DNA from: Micromonospora sp. KC213
GTDB lineage: Bacteria; Actinomycetota; Actinomycetes; Mycobacteriales; Micromonosporaceae
NCBI RefSeq assembly: GCF_004348325.1
Contig: NZ_SMKF01000006.1
Span: 1 to 64,000, forward strand
DNA length: 64,000 bases
Direction: 5' to 3'
The first letter of the stretch is position 1. Every line of letters starts with the position of its first letter. The position numbers and the translations under genes were made by a program. Shown in pieces: positions 1-8,904 of this stretch. A model generated the notes under the pieces. The model saw only the letters and a list, made by a program, of their open reading frames with translations, searched no databases and was not told the DNA's origin.

Positions 1-333
1 CGGCTGCGCCGGTTCGGGCGGCTCCGGGTTCACCGGGGTCGCCCGGTAGACGGTTGCGGCACCGCCGGCCCGGGCGATCGCCTGCGCCGCCCCGGCGGCC
101 TCGTCGGCGCGGATCCGGCTGTCCCCCGGCACGGTGGCGCTGGCCCGGGCAGCCGTCGGCGGGGCGAGAACCCGCTGCGCCGGCACGGCACCGCCCGTGC
201 CGGTGCCGGCGGTCACCGGCCGGTCGTCCACGGAGCCTGCCGGGGTGTCGGGTGGGCCGGCCGTGGCGACGGAGTCGACTGCGGACGGTCCGGCCGAGCC
301 GACCGTCTCCGCCGGAACCTTCTGCTCGCCCAT
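1..333 (-). CDS. Hypothetical protein, N-terminal part (runs off the window)
   Basis: An ATG at 331-333 is preceded on its own strand by a GGAGGG-type ribosome binding site, and the frame stays open to base 1, giving 111 residues without a stop. The visible part is rich in Ala, Pro, Thr and Val, has no signal peptide or membrane segment, and looks disordered. It lies 138 bases downstream of the NlpC/P60 gene on the same strand, so the two could share a transcript. I do not recognise a family. The C-terminal part, which may hold the real domain, lies outside the window. Confidence 0.55.
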   Translation of the reverse strand, partial: MGEQKVPAETVGSAGPSAVDSVATAGPPDTPAGSVDDRPVTAGTGTGGAVPAQRVLAPPTAARASATVPGDSRIRADEAAGAAQAIARAGGAATVYRATPVNPEPPEPAQP

Positions 334-471
334 GCTCACCCTCCGCGCCGCGTTCGCACCCACCTCCGTGGCGTCGGAGAAAGGTGTGCCTGAGTGCCAC
401 CGTGCCACATGACACCCCGCCGGCACAGCAGTAGTGCGTACCGGACGGCGAGCCGGCGCGGCCGCGGCAGG

Positions 472-2043
472 TCAGCCGTTGATGTTCGCCGAGGCGCTGG
501 TGCTCGCCGAGGCCGACGCCGAGGCGCTGGTCTCCGGGGCGAGGCTGGAGGTGCTCGGCTCGGCCTTGCTGGTCTCCGGGCTCGGCTGGCCGGCCGGCGA
601 CGAGCTGAACGACGGCGTCGGGGTGGATCCAGACGGGCTGGTCGAGGGGGACGGGGTCGGCGGCGGCGAGGTGCTCGGAGCCGACGGCGACGGGGTGACG
701 CTGGGCGACGGCTTCGGCGACGTCGAGGGGGACGGGGTCGGCTTGGGCGACCCGGAGCCGGTCGGCTTCGGAGCCGGCTTGGTCGGCTTCGGAGACGGAG
801 TGGCCGGCGCGGGCACCGCGCCGACGACCCGGGTCGCCGCGTACAGGCGGGACCAGGGAACCGTGGAGATCTTGACCACGTCGCCGCTGCGGGGCGCGTG
901 CACCATCTTGCCGCCGCCGAGGTACATCCCGACGTGGTGGACGGTCGTCCAGCTGGCCCCCGAGGCGAAGAAGACCAGGTCGCCGGGGAGCAGGGCGCTG
1001 CGGTCCACCGTCCGGGAGCGGGTGGCGTAGTACTGGTAGCGGGAGACCCGGGGCAGCCCGTAGTAGCCGGCCGACCGGTACGCGGTCCACATCAGGCCGG
1101 AGCAGTCGAACCGGTTCGGCCCCTCGGCCGCCCACAGGTAGGGGTCGCCGAGCTGGGCCAGCGCGTACCGGACGGCGGCCAACGCCTGCGGGTTGGCGAT
1201 CAGGCCGTTGCTGCTCTGCCCCTCGACGTACGCCTCGCCCAGCTTCTGCTCGGCGGCCTCCTGCTGTCGCTCCAGCTCGATGAGCTGCGCCTGGTTGTCC
1301 GCCCGGAGCTTGACCAGCTTGCGTTCGGCGTCCCGCAGCGCCTTCTCCACCGCGGTGAACTGCTCGCCTGCGCGGCGGACCCGGTCCTTCGCGGCGGTGA
1401 CCGCCTGGGCGGCGACCTGCTCGGCGGTGCGGGCCCGGGACAGTTCGCCGGCCGCGGCGGTGGTCGTCCCCGCGGCCTGCTCGCCCCGGGTGATCCGCTG
1501 GAGGCGGTCCAGCCCGTGCAGGTCGGCGGCGATCTCGCCGGGCGGCAGCGCCGCGGCGGCCTTGACCGCCTCGGCCGCGACCTCGTCGGCCTGTTCCAGC
1601 GCCCGGGCCAGCGCCCCACGGGCCAGCCCCAGCTCCCGCTCGGCGGCGGTGAGTTGCGTCTGCGCGTCGGTGCGCTGCTGACGTAGTTCGAGTAGCTGGT
1701 CACCGAGCTGGCCGAGCTGCACCTCCAGCTCGTTGATCCGGGCGATCAGCGGGCCGGCCGCGGCGCCACCGACCGACGGCGTGTTGCCGCCGGGCAGGCC
1801 GATGACCGGGTAGCCGGGAAGGGTGGTGGACGAGCCGGGCAGTTGCAGGCCGCCGGTGACGACCGGGCGGGAGCCGGTGTCCGGGACCGCGTTGGGCAGC
1901 GGCGGATCGGCGTAGGCGGGGGTGGCCAGCGCCATTGCCGCGACCGCGCCGAGCAGGGCGGACCAGAGCGCGGGACGCAGCACCGGCGAGACGACCGGGC
2001 TCCGCTTCGCGCGCCGCCGTCGCCCGTGCCCGCTGTCGACCAT
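472..2043 (-). CDS. Secreted NlpC/P60 peptidoglycan endopeptidase with coiled coil and Ser/Pro-rich tail
   Basis: A 523-residue exported cell-wall hydrolase. Residues 1-45 form an arginine-rich signal peptide ending in AYA. Residues 100-270 are a long charged coiled coil, as in RipA-type hydrolases. An NlpC/P60 domain covers about 285-405 with the expected triad: Cys314 in RFDCSGL, His370 in HHVGMY and His382 in VHAPRSG. The family cuts the D-Glu/diamino-acid bond of stem peptides. The last 110 residues are a Pro/Ser/Thr tail ending in an Ala-Ser repeat, probably a wall-spanning or glycosylated linker. I chose the ATG at 2043 because GGGGAG lies just upstream; an in-frame ATG at 2127 would add 28 residues but has no ribosome site and reads through a leader hairpin. 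Confidence 0.88.
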   Translation of the reverse strand: MVDSGHGRRRRAKRSPVVSPVLRPALWSALLGAVAAMALATPAYADPPLPNAVPDTGSRPVVTGGLQLPGSSTTLPGYPVIGLPGGNTPSVGGAAAGPLIARINELEVQLGQLGDQLLELRQQRTDAQTQLTAAERELGLARGALARALEQADEVAAEAVKAAAALPPGEIAADLHGLDRLQRITRGEQAAGTTTAAAGELSRARTAEQVAAQAVTAAKDRVRRAGEQFTAVEKALRDAERKLVKLRADNQAQLIELERQQEAAEQKLGEAYVEGQSSNGLIANPQALAAVRYALAQLGDPYLWAAEGPNRFDCSGLMWTAYRSAGYYGLPRVSRYQYYATRSRTVDRSALLPGDLVFFASGASWTTVHHVGMYLGGGKMVHAPRSGDVVKISTVPWSRLYAATRVVGAVPAPATPSPKPTKPAPKPTGSGSPKPTPSPSTSPKPSPSVTPSPSAPSTSPPPTPSPSTSPSGSTPTPSFSSSPAGQPSPETSKAEPSTSSLAPETSASASASASTSASANING

Positions 2044-2089
2044 GTGGCTCCCCGTCCGGCTGGTGTCGCCGCGTACGGATGGACGCGGC

Positions 2090-2123
2090 GGGACGGAACG
2101 GTACCGGTGAGTAGTTCCGTCCC
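2090..2123 (-). promoter_or_regulatory. Perfect 10-bp hairpin in the leader of the NlpC/P60 gene
   Basis: GGGACGGAAC at 2090-2099 and its exact complement at 2114-2123 enclose a 14-base loop, 47 bases before the chosen start codon at 2043. It could be a leader RNA hairpin or an operator. It does not match the conserved blocks of the c-di-AMP riboswitch that often precedes such hydrolase genes in actinobacteria. Confidence 0.4.
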
Positions 2124-2284
2124 CCATCCTGTCTTACCGCACCCCGGCAGCGATGTCGATGCGTGCGCAGGTAACGGGACGCTGGGAGTCCGGTGAATGT
2201 CGCCGCTGCCGGTGCCCGTCCTGCGGAACGGTCGCGGGTGCGACGTAGGCTCGACGGGACCGCAGGTGGAAGGAAGTGGCTTCG

Positions 2285-3454
2285 ATGGACGCCGGACTCA
2301 AGCGCGAGCTGGAAGCGAAGGTGTACGCCGGGGAGCGGCTGACCCGTGCCGACGGCGTCGCCCTCTACGACAGCGACGACCTGGCCTGGTTGGGGCGGCT
2401 GGCGCACCATCGGCGCACCGAACTCAACGGCGACCGGGTGATGTTCAACGTCAACCGGCACCTGAACCTGACCAATGTCTGCTCCGCCTCCTGCGCGTAC
2501 TGCTCGTTCCAGCGCAAGCCGGGTGAGAAGGATGCGTACACGATGCGCATCGACGAGGCCGTCCGCAAGGCCAAGGAGATGGAGGACGAGCAGCTCACCG
2601 AGCTGCACATCGTCAACGGCCTGCACCCGACGCTGCCCTGGCGGTACTACCCGAAGGTTCTGCGGGAGTTGAAGGCCGCGCTGCCGAAGGTCAACCTGAA
2701 GGCGTTCACCGCGACCGAGGTGCAGTGGTTCGAGAAGATCTCCGGGCTGAGCGCCGACGAGATCCTCGACGAGCTGATGGACGCCGGCCTGGAGTCGCTG
2801 ACCGGCGGTGGAGCGGAGATCTTCGACTGGGAGGTCCGCCAGCACATCGTCGACCACGCCTGCCACTGGGAGGACTGGTCGCGTATCCACCGGCTGGCCC
2901 ACTCGAAGGGGATGAAGACGCCGTCGACGATGCTCTACGGCCACATCGAGGAGCCCCGGCACCGGGTCGACCACGTGCTGCGGCTGCGCGAGCTCCAGGA
3001 CGAGACCGGCGGGTTCCAGGTCTTCATTCCGCTGCGCTACCAGCACGACTTCGTCGACTCGGCGGATGGCAAGATCCGTAACCGGATCCAGGCCCGGACC
3101 ACGATGGCCTCGCCGGCGGAGTCGCTGAAGACCTTCGCGGTCTCCCGCCTGCTGTTCGACAACGTGCCGCACGTGAAGTGTTTCTGGGTGATGCACGGTC
3201 TCTCGGTGGCGCAGCTCTCGCTGAACTTCGGGGTGGACGACCTGGACGGCTCGGTCGTGGAATACAAGATCACCCACGACGCCGACTCGTACGGGACCCC
3301 GAACACCATGCACCGCGACGACCTGCTGCACCTGATCTGGGATGCCGGCTTCCGGCCGGTCGAGCGCAACACCCGCTACGAGGTGGTCCGGGAGTACGAT
3401 CCGGCCCCGTCGCTGGCCGAGCGGCGGGCCGAGCCGCAGCAGGTCTGGGCCTGA
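2285..3454 (+). CDS. mqnE: Aminofutalosine synthase (radical SAM)
   Basis: A 389-residue radical SAM enzyme that adds the adenosyl radical to 3-[(1-carboxyvinyl)oxy]benzoate to give aminofutalosine, the second step of the futalosine route to menaquinone. The [4Fe-4S]/SAM motif CxxxCxxC is at Cys66, Cys70 and Cys73 (VCSASCAYCSF), and the length and sequence fit MqnE throughout. The ATG at 2285 is preferred over a GTG at 2276 because the GGAAGGAAG ribosome site (2268-2276) then has normal spacing. A TAGGCT hexamer at 2246-2251 resembles an actinobacterial -10 box. Two small membrane-protein genes follow. Its partner mqnC lies 23 kb away. Confidence 0.93.
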   Translation: MDAGLKRELEAKVYAGERLTRADGVALYDSDDLAWLGRLAHHRRTELNGDRVMFNVNRHLNLTNVCSASCAYCSFQRKPGEKDAYTMRIDEAVRKAKEMEDEQLTELHIVNGLHPTLPWRYYPKVLRELKAALPKVNLKAFTATEVQWFEKISGLSADEILDELMDAGLESLTGGGAEIFDWEVRQHIVDHACHWEDWSRIHRLAHSKGMKTPSTMLYGHIEEPRHRVDHVLRLRELQDETGGFQVFIPLRYQHDFVDSADGKIRNRIQARTTMASPAESLKTFAVSRLLFDNVPHVKCFWVMHGLSVAQLSLNFGVDDLDGSVVEYKITHDADSYGTPNTMHRDDLLHLIWDAGFRPVERNTRYEVVREYDPAPSLAERRAEPQQVWA

Positions 3455-3495
3455 GCCCACCCGTATCCTCACAGCATCATGACCGGACGGGCGCG

Positions 3496-3918
3496 ATGAC
3501 CGAGCAACGGGCCGGGTTTCCCCGGCGGGACGCCGACGGGCGGGTGCTCACCCTTGGTGACCTGCTCGGGGTCAGTCTCGCCGGTTGGCTGATCGGTGTG
3601 CTGGCACTGGTCCTCTTCGACTGGGCGTTCGCCCTGATCGGCGCCGGTGAGTTCGGCCGTACCAACGGTTGGCTGGCGGTCATCCTGCCGGCCTGGCTGT
3701 TCTGGGACGACTTCCGGGCCTGGGAGTTCGGGGCGGCCCGGGTGGTGGCGGCGCTGGCTGCCGGCGTGCTCGCGGTGGTCGGGGGGCTGCTGGTGGCCGG
3801 GCTGGCCGCCGGTTTCGCGCCGCTGGCCACCGGTGGCCTGGCGGCGGCGGCGTTCACCGTGCTGTACGCGGTGCTCTGGTTTGAGGGCGTGCACTGGCTG
3901 GCCCGGCGGACGGGTTGA
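3496..3918 (+). CDS. Small integral membrane protein of unknown function
   Basis: A 140-residue hydrophobic protein with about four predicted membrane segments (roughly residues 22-45, 55-75, 80-105 and 108-130) and a short hydrophilic N-terminus. No family recognised. It starts 41 bases after mqnE and ends 45 bases before the next gene, so the three may be cotranscribed. An ATG at 3479 is in another frame and stops after seven codons, so the ATG at 3496 is the first usable start in this frame. Its ribosome site is weak, which fits readthrough translation from mqnE. Confidence 0.65.
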   Translation: MTEQRAGFPRRDADGRVLTLGDLLGVSLAGWLIGVLALVLFDWAFALIGAGEFGRTNGWLAVILPAWLFWDDFRAWEFGAARVVAALAAGVLAVVGGLLVAGLAAGFAPLATGGLAAAAFTVLYAVLWFEGVHWLARRTG

Positions 3919-3963
3919 ACCACCGCCCCGGGGGTCCGGTGCGCGGAGAAACGGAGTGGGAAC

Positions 3964-4248
3964 GTGAGCGCGGCGGTCAAGTACACGCTGGGCCGGATCG
4001 GCCTGTTCGTCGTGGTCGTGCTGGCCCTGTGGCCGGTCGAGATGAACATCTTCCTGAAGCTGATGCTGGCGCTGGTGTTCTCCGCCGCGGCCTCGTTCTT
4101 CCTGCTCCGCGGTTGGCGGGACGAGATGGCCGAGGATCTGGCCGTCGCGGCCGAGCGCCGTCGCGCGGAGAAGGAGCGGCTGCGTGCCGCCCTGGCCGGC
4201 GACGACCAGCCGACCGGCGAGGAACCCGGCGACCAGCCCCGCGCCTGA
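3964..4248 (+). CDS. DUF4229-type small membrane protein
   Basis: A 94-residue protein with two closely spaced membrane helices (about residues 9-25 and 29-48) followed by a charged amphipathic stretch rich in Glu, Arg and Ala. This is the layout of the actinobacterial DUF4229 family, whose function is unknown. The GTG at 3964 follows GGAGTGGGAAC. Members of this family are often found near menaquinone and respiratory genes in actinobacteria, and this one is 0.5 kb from mqnE. A link to quinone metabolism is only an inference from position. Confidence 0.7.
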   Translation: MSAAVKYTLGRIGLFVVVVLALWPVEMNIFLKLMLALVFSAAASFFLLRGWRDEMAEDLAVAAERRRAEKERLRAALAGDDQPTGEEPGDQPRA

Positions 4249-4416
4249 CCGATACCCGTTGAAGGAAAGTTACGCACGCCCCGGCGGAGGTGAAGACAAC
4301 TGCCGGCGGGAGGATCGGGCTGGGATGGGGCATCGTAGCGACGGATGTTGATATGACCATGTGACTCTGGTGGAGTGTGCGGACACGGGATCGCCCCGTT
4401 CCCCAGGAGGTTGTCC

Positions 4417-5742
4417 ATGGCCTTCCGCACGTCTCCCATCCGACACCAGCTGGTGCTGGCCATCGCCGTGGGACTCGGCCTCGTCACCGTCGCCACCGGG
4501 CCGGTCGCCGCGCGACCCGGGCCGGTCGCCGCGCCGGAATCCGATTCCGGCGCCGCGTACCGGGTGCTCGGCCCGCGCACACTCGCCGACCGCAACGCCG
4601 TCGCCCGTACCGGCGCCTCGATCGACTACTCCGAGCACGGCATCCTGCACATCTCGGCCACCCGGGCCGAGGCGGCGGCGATCACCCGGCTCGGCTTCCG
4701 GCTGGTACCCGACACCACGGTGGACCCCCACAAGCGCGGCGAGGCGGGCACTCTCGCCTTCCCGCCCGCCGACGCCAACTACCACGACTACGCCGAGCTG
4801 ACCGCCGTGGTGAACAAGGTGGTCGCCGACCACCCGACGATCGCCCGCAAGATCAGCATCGGCCGGTCGTACGAGGGCCGCGACCTGATGGCGGTGAAGA
4901 TCTCCGACAACGTCGGCACCGACGAGAACGAGCCGGAGATCCTGTTCAACGCCCAGCAGCACGCCCGCGAGCACCTGACCGTCGAGATGGCGATCTACCT
5001 GCTCAACCTCTTCACCGACAGCTACGGCACCGACTCCCGGGTCACCAACGCCGTCAACACCCGCGAGATCTGGATCGTGCCCACGGTCAACCCCGACGGC
5101 AGCGAGTACGACATCGCCACCGGGTCGTACCGCTCCTGGCGGAAGAACCGGCAGCCCAACAGCGGCTCGTCGTACGTCGGCACCGACCTCAACCGGAACT
5201 GGAGCTACCAGTGGGGCTGCTGCGGCGGCTCGTCCGGTTCCACCTCGTCGTTGACCTACCGGGGCCCGTCGGCCTTCTCCGCGCCGGAGTCGCGGGCGCT
5301 GCGGGACTTCGTCAACAGCCGGGTCGTCGGCGGCGTGCAGCAGATCAAGGCCAACATCGACTTCCACACCTACTCGCAGCTGGTGCTCTGGCCGTACGGC
5401 TACACCACCGCGAACACCGCCACCGGGATGACCGCCGACCAGTACAACACCTTCGCCGCCGTCGGCCGGCAGATGGCGGCGACCAACGGCTACACCCCGG
5501 AACAGTCCAGTGACCTGTACGTCGCCGACGGCACCAGCATCGACTGGATGTGGGGCGTCCACAAGATCTGGGCGTACACCTTCGAGATGTACCCGGGATC
5601 GTCCGGCAGCGGCGGCGGCTTCTACCCGCCCGACGAGGTGATCCCCCGGGAGACCGCCCGCAACAAGGACGCGGTGCTGCTCCTCTCCGAGTACGCCGAC
5701 TGCCCGTACCGGGCGATCGGCAAGCAGGCCCAGTACTGCTGA
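4417..5742 (+). CDS. Secreted zinc carboxypeptidase, M14 family
   Basis: A 441-residue exported metallocarboxypeptidase that removes C-terminal residues from peptides outside the cell. Residues 1-32 are a signal peptide ending near VAA, followed by a pro-region to about residue 120. The M14 domain shows the zinc ligands His182 and Glu185 (QHARE) and His317 (DFHTYS), with the catalytic Glu390 in TFEMYP. The Cys pair at 268-269 sits in a glycine-rich loop common to actinobacterial members. AGGAGG at 4405-4410 fixes the ATG at 4417. A hairpin terminator follows at 5752, so this gene probably ends its transcription unit. Confidence 0.9.
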   Translation: MAFRTSPIRHQLVLAIAVGLGLVTVATGPVAARPGPVAAPESDSGAAYRVLGPRTLADRNAVARTGASIDYSEHGILHISATRAEAAAITRLGFRLVPDTTVDPHKRGEAGTLAFPPADANYHDYAELTAVVNKVVADHPTIARKISIGRSYEGRDLMAVKISDNVGTDENEPEILFNAQQHAREHLTVEMAIYLLNLFTDSYGTDSRVTNAVNTREIWIVPTVNPDGSEYDIATGSYRSWRKNRQPNSGSSYVGTDLNRNWSYQWGCCGGSSGSTSSLTYRGPSAFSAPESRALRDFVNSRVVGGVQQIKANIDFHTYSQLVLWPYGYTTANTATGMTADQYNTFAAVGRQMAATNGYTPEQSSDLYVADGTSIDWMWGVHKIWAYTFEMYPGSSGSGGGFYPPDEVIPRETARNKDAVLLLSEYADCPYRAIGKQAQYC

Positions 5743-5751
5743 TCCCGGTCC

Positions 5752-5787
5752 GCCGGTGGGGCCTTCACCCCTCGGGGCCCCACCGGC
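5752..5787 (+). terminator. Hairpin terminator after the M14 carboxypeptidase
   Basis: GCCGGTGGGGCC at 5752-5763 pairs perfectly with 5776-5787 around a 12-base loop, 10 bases after the stop codon. There is no U tract, as is common for actinobacterial terminators. It insulates the cobalamin riboswitch that follows. Confidence 0.7.
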
Positions 5788-5814
5788 ACCCTCCCGTCGG
5801 AACGATCTCCGCTG

Positions 5815-5965
5815 GTCATGCGCTACCGTGGCAGCGATCAGCCCGCAGCGAAACCGGTGCGAAACCGGCGCTGTCCCGCAACTGTGATGCCCCGCCCCAG
5901 AGGCGGGGACGAGCCAGGTCGCCTGCGGGCCGGTCGCGACCCGCGCTCTCGAGGAAGGGCGCCTC
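5815..5965 (+). promoter_or_regulatory. Cobalamin (B12) riboswitch
   Basis: The 5' half carries the family's conserved core: GCGAAACCGGTGCGAAACCGG followed by CGCTGTCCCGCAACTGTGATG (about 5849-5888). A variable GC hairpin follows, then the B12 box GAGCCAGGTCGCCTGCGG (about 5910-5927). It lies 60-200 bases before a B12-type binding-protein gene. In this family, adenosylcobalamin binding lowers expression of downstream uptake genes. The outer boundaries are approximate. Confidence 0.9.
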
Positions 5966-6026
5966 GCGGACGGGCACGCGCAGCGGTCCCGGTCGGCGAA
6001 GCACCACCTCGACCGACAGGAGGACC

Positions 6027-6965
6027 ATGTCCCGCCGTACCCCTCGGCTCTTCGCCGCCGCCCTCGCGCTGGCCGCGCTGACCCTCGGCGCCTGCGCCGA
6101 GAAGGCCCCGAGCGACACCCCCGCCACCGGCGACAGCTCGACGGGCGCCGCCTTCCCGGCCACCGTCGGCCGGTTGACGCTGGAGAAGCGGCCCGAGAAG
6201 ATCGTCTCGCTCTCGCCGACCGCGACCGAGATGCTCTTCGCCATCGGCGCCGGCCCGCAGGTCACCGCCGTCGACGACCAATCCAACTTCCCGGCGGAGG
6301 CACCGAGGAGCGAGCTGTCCGGCTTCCAGCCGAACGCAGAGGCGATCGCGGCCAAGGGCCCCGACCTGGTGGTCCTCGCCAACGACACCAACAAGATCGT
6401 CGCCCAGCTCACCGCGCTGAAGATCCCGGTGCTGCTCACCCCGGCGGCGGCCACCCTGGACGACAGCTACCGGCAGATCACCGACCTGGGCACGCTGACC
6501 GGGCACCCGACCGAGGCGGCCGACGTCACCCGGCGGATGAAGGACGAGATCGCCAAGCTCACCAAGGACCTGCCGCAGCGGTCGACGAAGCTCACCTACT
6601 ACCACGAGCTGGGCCCGGAGCTGTACACCGCGACCAGCAAGACCTTCATCGGCTCGATCTACGCCCTCGCCGGGCTGGAGAACATCGCCGACGCCGCGGA
6701 CGCCGACGGCAAGGCGGGCGGCTACCCGCAGCTCTCCCAGGAAGTGATCGTCAAGGCGAACCCCGACCTCATCTTCCTGGCCGACGCCAAGTGCTGCCAG
6801 CAGAGCCCCGACACGGTCAGGGCGCGCAGCGGCTGGGCCGGACTCAAGGCGGTCAGGAACAACCAGGTGGTGACCCTCGACGACGACATCGCGTCGCGCT
6901 GGGGTCCGCGCGTGGTCGACCAGCTCCGCACGATCGTCGACGCGGTCGCCAAGGTGCCCGCATGA
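6027..6965 (+). CDS. btuF: Cobalamin ABC transporter substrate-binding lipoprotein
   Basis: A 312-residue lipoprotein of the class III (helical backbone) metal-chelate binding family. Residues 1-22 are a signal peptide ending in the lipobox LGAC, with Cys23 as the lipid anchor. The mature part has the family opening KIVSLSPTATEMLFAIGAG and the helix/loop pattern of BtuF. It would capture cobalamin at the membrane surface for the permease encoded next. AGGAGGACC precedes the ATG. The upstream cobalamin riboswitch supports B12 rather than siderophore as the substrate; the sequence alone would fit either. Confidence 0.88.
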   Translation: MSRRTPRLFAAALALAALTLGACAEKAPSDTPATGDSSTGAAFPATVGRLTLEKRPEKIVSLSPTATEMLFAIGAGPQVTAVDDQSNFPAEAPRSELSGFQPNAEAIAAKGPDLVVLANDTNKIVAQLTALKIPVLLTPAAATLDDSYRQITDLGTLTGHPTEAADVTRRMKDEIAKLTKDLPQRSTKLTYYHELGPELYTATSKTFIGSIYALAGLENIADAADADGKAGGYPQLSQEVIVKANPDLIFLADAKCCQQSPDTVRARSGWAGLKAVRNNQVVTLDDDIASRWGPRVVDQLRTIVDAVAKVPA

Positions 6966-6978
6966 CCGTCCGTCGTCG

Positions 6979-8088
6979 GTGACGGCACGGCCCACGGCGG
7001 CCCGACCGGTCCGCCCGCCCGCCGCGACCACCTGCGGCGGTACGGCACGCCCGGCTGGGCTGCGCAAACGGTGGCTCGCCGCCGCCGTGCTGTCCGTGCT
7101 GGTCGCGCTGGTCGCCGGCGTCTCCCTCGGCCCGGTCAGCATGCCGCCCGGCCGGGTCGCGGCCGAACTGCTCAACCTGCTGCCCGGAGTGCACCTCGAC
7201 AGCGGGCTGACCGCCGGCGAGATCGCCATCGTCACCCAACTCCGGCTGCCCCGGGTGGTGCTCGGCCTGCTCGTCGGTGGGCTGCTCGCCCTGGCCGGCG
7301 GGGCGTACCAGGGGGTGTTCCGCAACCCATTGGCCGACCCGTACCTGCTCGGCGTGGCGGCCGGGGCGGGGCTGGCGGTCACCGCCGTCATCGCGCTCGG
7401 CGGTACGACCGACCCGCTGGCCGGGCTGCCGGTGACCGTGCCGCTGGCCGCGTTCCTCGGCGCGCTCGGGGCGGTGACGCTGACGTACCTGCTCGGCGCG
7501 GCCGGCGGGAAGGGCCGCTCCCCGGCGACCCTGATCCTGGCCGGGGTGGCCGTCTCGGCGTTCTTCTCCGCCGGGCAGACCTACCTGCTGCAACGGCACT
7601 CCGACAGCATCCAGCAGGTCTACTCCTGGCTGCTGGGCCGGCTCGCCACGGCCGGCTGGCACGACGTCCTGCTCGTGCTGCCGTACTTCCTGTTGACCGC
7701 CGTCGTGGTGCTGCTGCACCGTCGGGAGCTGGACGTGCTCTCCGTCGGCGACGACGAGGCCACCAGCCTCGGGCTGCATCCGCAGCGCTCCCGCTACCTG
7801 CTGATCGCCGCCGCCTCGCTGGGCACCGCCGCCGCGGTCTCCGCCTCCGGGCTGATCGGCTTCGTCGGGATCATCGTGCCGCACACCGTACGACTGCTCG
7901 CCGGGTCCAGCTACCGGGTGATCCTGCCGCTGTCGATGATCTTCGGCGGGGCGTTCCTGGCACTCACCGACGTGGTGGCCCGGACCGCCGCCGCGCCCGC
8001 CGAGATCCCGATCGGTGTGGTCACCGCCCTGCTCGGCGGCCCGTTCTTCGTCCTGGTGCTGCGCACCGCCCGGCGGGTGCTGTCGTGA
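6979..8088 (+). CDS. btuC: Cobalamin ABC transporter permease (FecCD family)
   Basis: A 369-residue polytopic membrane protein with the usual 10 or so helices of FecCD/BtuC permeases and the conserved segments LRLPRV, GGLLALAGGAYQGVFRNPLADP and GLIGFVGIIVPHTVR. It forms the channel for B12 import with the ATPase encoded next. It begins with GTG 13 bases after btuF and overlaps the ATPase gene by four bases. The first 25 residues are an Ala/Pro/Arg-rich lead, so an internal start near residue 27 is possible. Confidence 0.88.
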   Translation: MTARPTAARPVRPPAATTCGGTARPAGLRKRWLAAAVLSVLVALVAGVSLGPVSMPPGRVAAELLNLLPGVHLDSGLTAGEIAIVTQLRLPRVVLGLLVGGLLALAGGAYQGVFRNPLADPYLLGVAAGAGLAVTAVIALGGTTDPLAGLPVTVPLAAFLGALGAVTLTYLLGAAGGKGRSPATLILAGVAVSAFFSAGQTYLLQRHSDSIQQVYSWLLGRLATAGWHDVLLVLPYFLLTAVVVLLHRRELDVLSVGDDEATSLGLHPQRSRYLLIAAASLGTAAAVSASGLIGFVGIIVPHTVRLLAGSSYRVILPLSMIFGGAFLALTDVVARTAAAPAEIPIGVVTALLGGPFFVLVLRTARRVLS

Positions 8089-8882
8089 CCCCGGCCGGCA
8101 CCGGCAGCGCCCCGGCGGTCGAGGTGCGCGACCTGCACGTCACCCTGGGCGGAGCGCCGATCCTCACCGGTGTCGACCTGACCGTCGCCACCGGAGAGTG
8201 GGTCACCGTGATCGGCCCGAACGGCGCCGGCAAGTCGACCCTGTTGCGGGCCGTCGGTGGCCTGCTCCCCGCCGGGCACGCCGTCTCCCTGTCCGGTACG
8301 CCGTTGCGGGCGATGCGTCCCCGCGCGCGGGCCCGGGTGGTGGCCACCGTCGCCCAGTCACCGGTGGTGCCGGCCGGCATGTCGGTCCTCGACTACGTGC
8401 TGCTCGGTCGCACCCCGTACATCCCGCCGTTGGGCCGCGAGTCCGCCGCCGACCTGGCCGTCGTGTACGAGGTGCTGGACCGGCTGGACCTGGCCGCCTT
8501 CCACGGCCGGGAACTGGCCACCCTTTCCGGCGGGGAGCGGCAGCGGGTCTTCCTGGCCCGGGCGCTGGCGCAGGGCGCCAGCCTGCTGCTGCTCGACGAA
8601 CCGACCAGCGCGCTGGACATCGGCCACCAGCAGGAGGTGCTGGAGCTGGTCGACCAGCTGCGCCGGGAGCACGAGCTGACCGTGCTCGCCACCATGCACG
8701 ACCTCTCCATCGCCGGGGAGTACGCCGACCGTCTGGTGCTGCTCGCCGACGGCCGGGTGGTCGCCGCCGGCCCGCCCACCGAGGTGCTGACCGAGGAACT
8801 GCTCGCCACCCACTATCGGGCGCGCGTCCGGGTCGTTCCCGGCGAGCACGGCCCCCTCGTCGTCCCCGTCCGAGCCGGCTGA
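8085..8882 (+). CDS. btuD: Cobalamin ABC transporter ATP-binding protein
   Basis: A 265-residue ABC ATPase of the FepC/BtuD type. Walker A is GPNGAGKST at 44-52, the Q-loop is near 91, the signature LSGGERQ at 147-153, Walker B LLLLDEP at 167-173, and the switch histidine is in TMHDLS. It powers the btuC permease. Its GTG start lies within the btuC stop (GTGA), indicating translational coupling. The three genes form one riboswitch-controlled importer operon that converges on the VOC gene. Confidence 0.88.
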   Translation: MTPAGTGSAPAVEVRDLHVTLGGAPILTGVDLTVATGEWVTVIGPNGAGKSTLLRAVGGLLPAGHAVSLSGTPLRAMRPRARARVVATVAQSPVVPAGMSVLDYVLLGRTPYIPPLGRESAADLAVVYEVLDRLDLAAFHGRELATLSGGERQRVFLARALAQGASLLLLDEPTSALDIGHQQEVLELVDQLRREHELTVLATMHDLSIAGEYADRLVLLADGRVVAAGPPTEVLTEELLATHYRARVRVVPGEHGPLVVPVRAG

Positions 8883-8904
8883 CGACGCTGGGGCCGGTGT
8901 GGAC

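Noticed and set aside
472-1686. Long forward-strand frames opposite the NlpC/P60 gene
   Set aside because: They are Arg/Gly-rich mirror frames of a GC-rich gene with recognised domains, and have no ribosome sites.
2044-2200. c-di-AMP (ydaO) riboswitch before the NlpC/P60 gene
   Set aside because: The conserved blocks of that riboswitch could not be found on the gene's strand.
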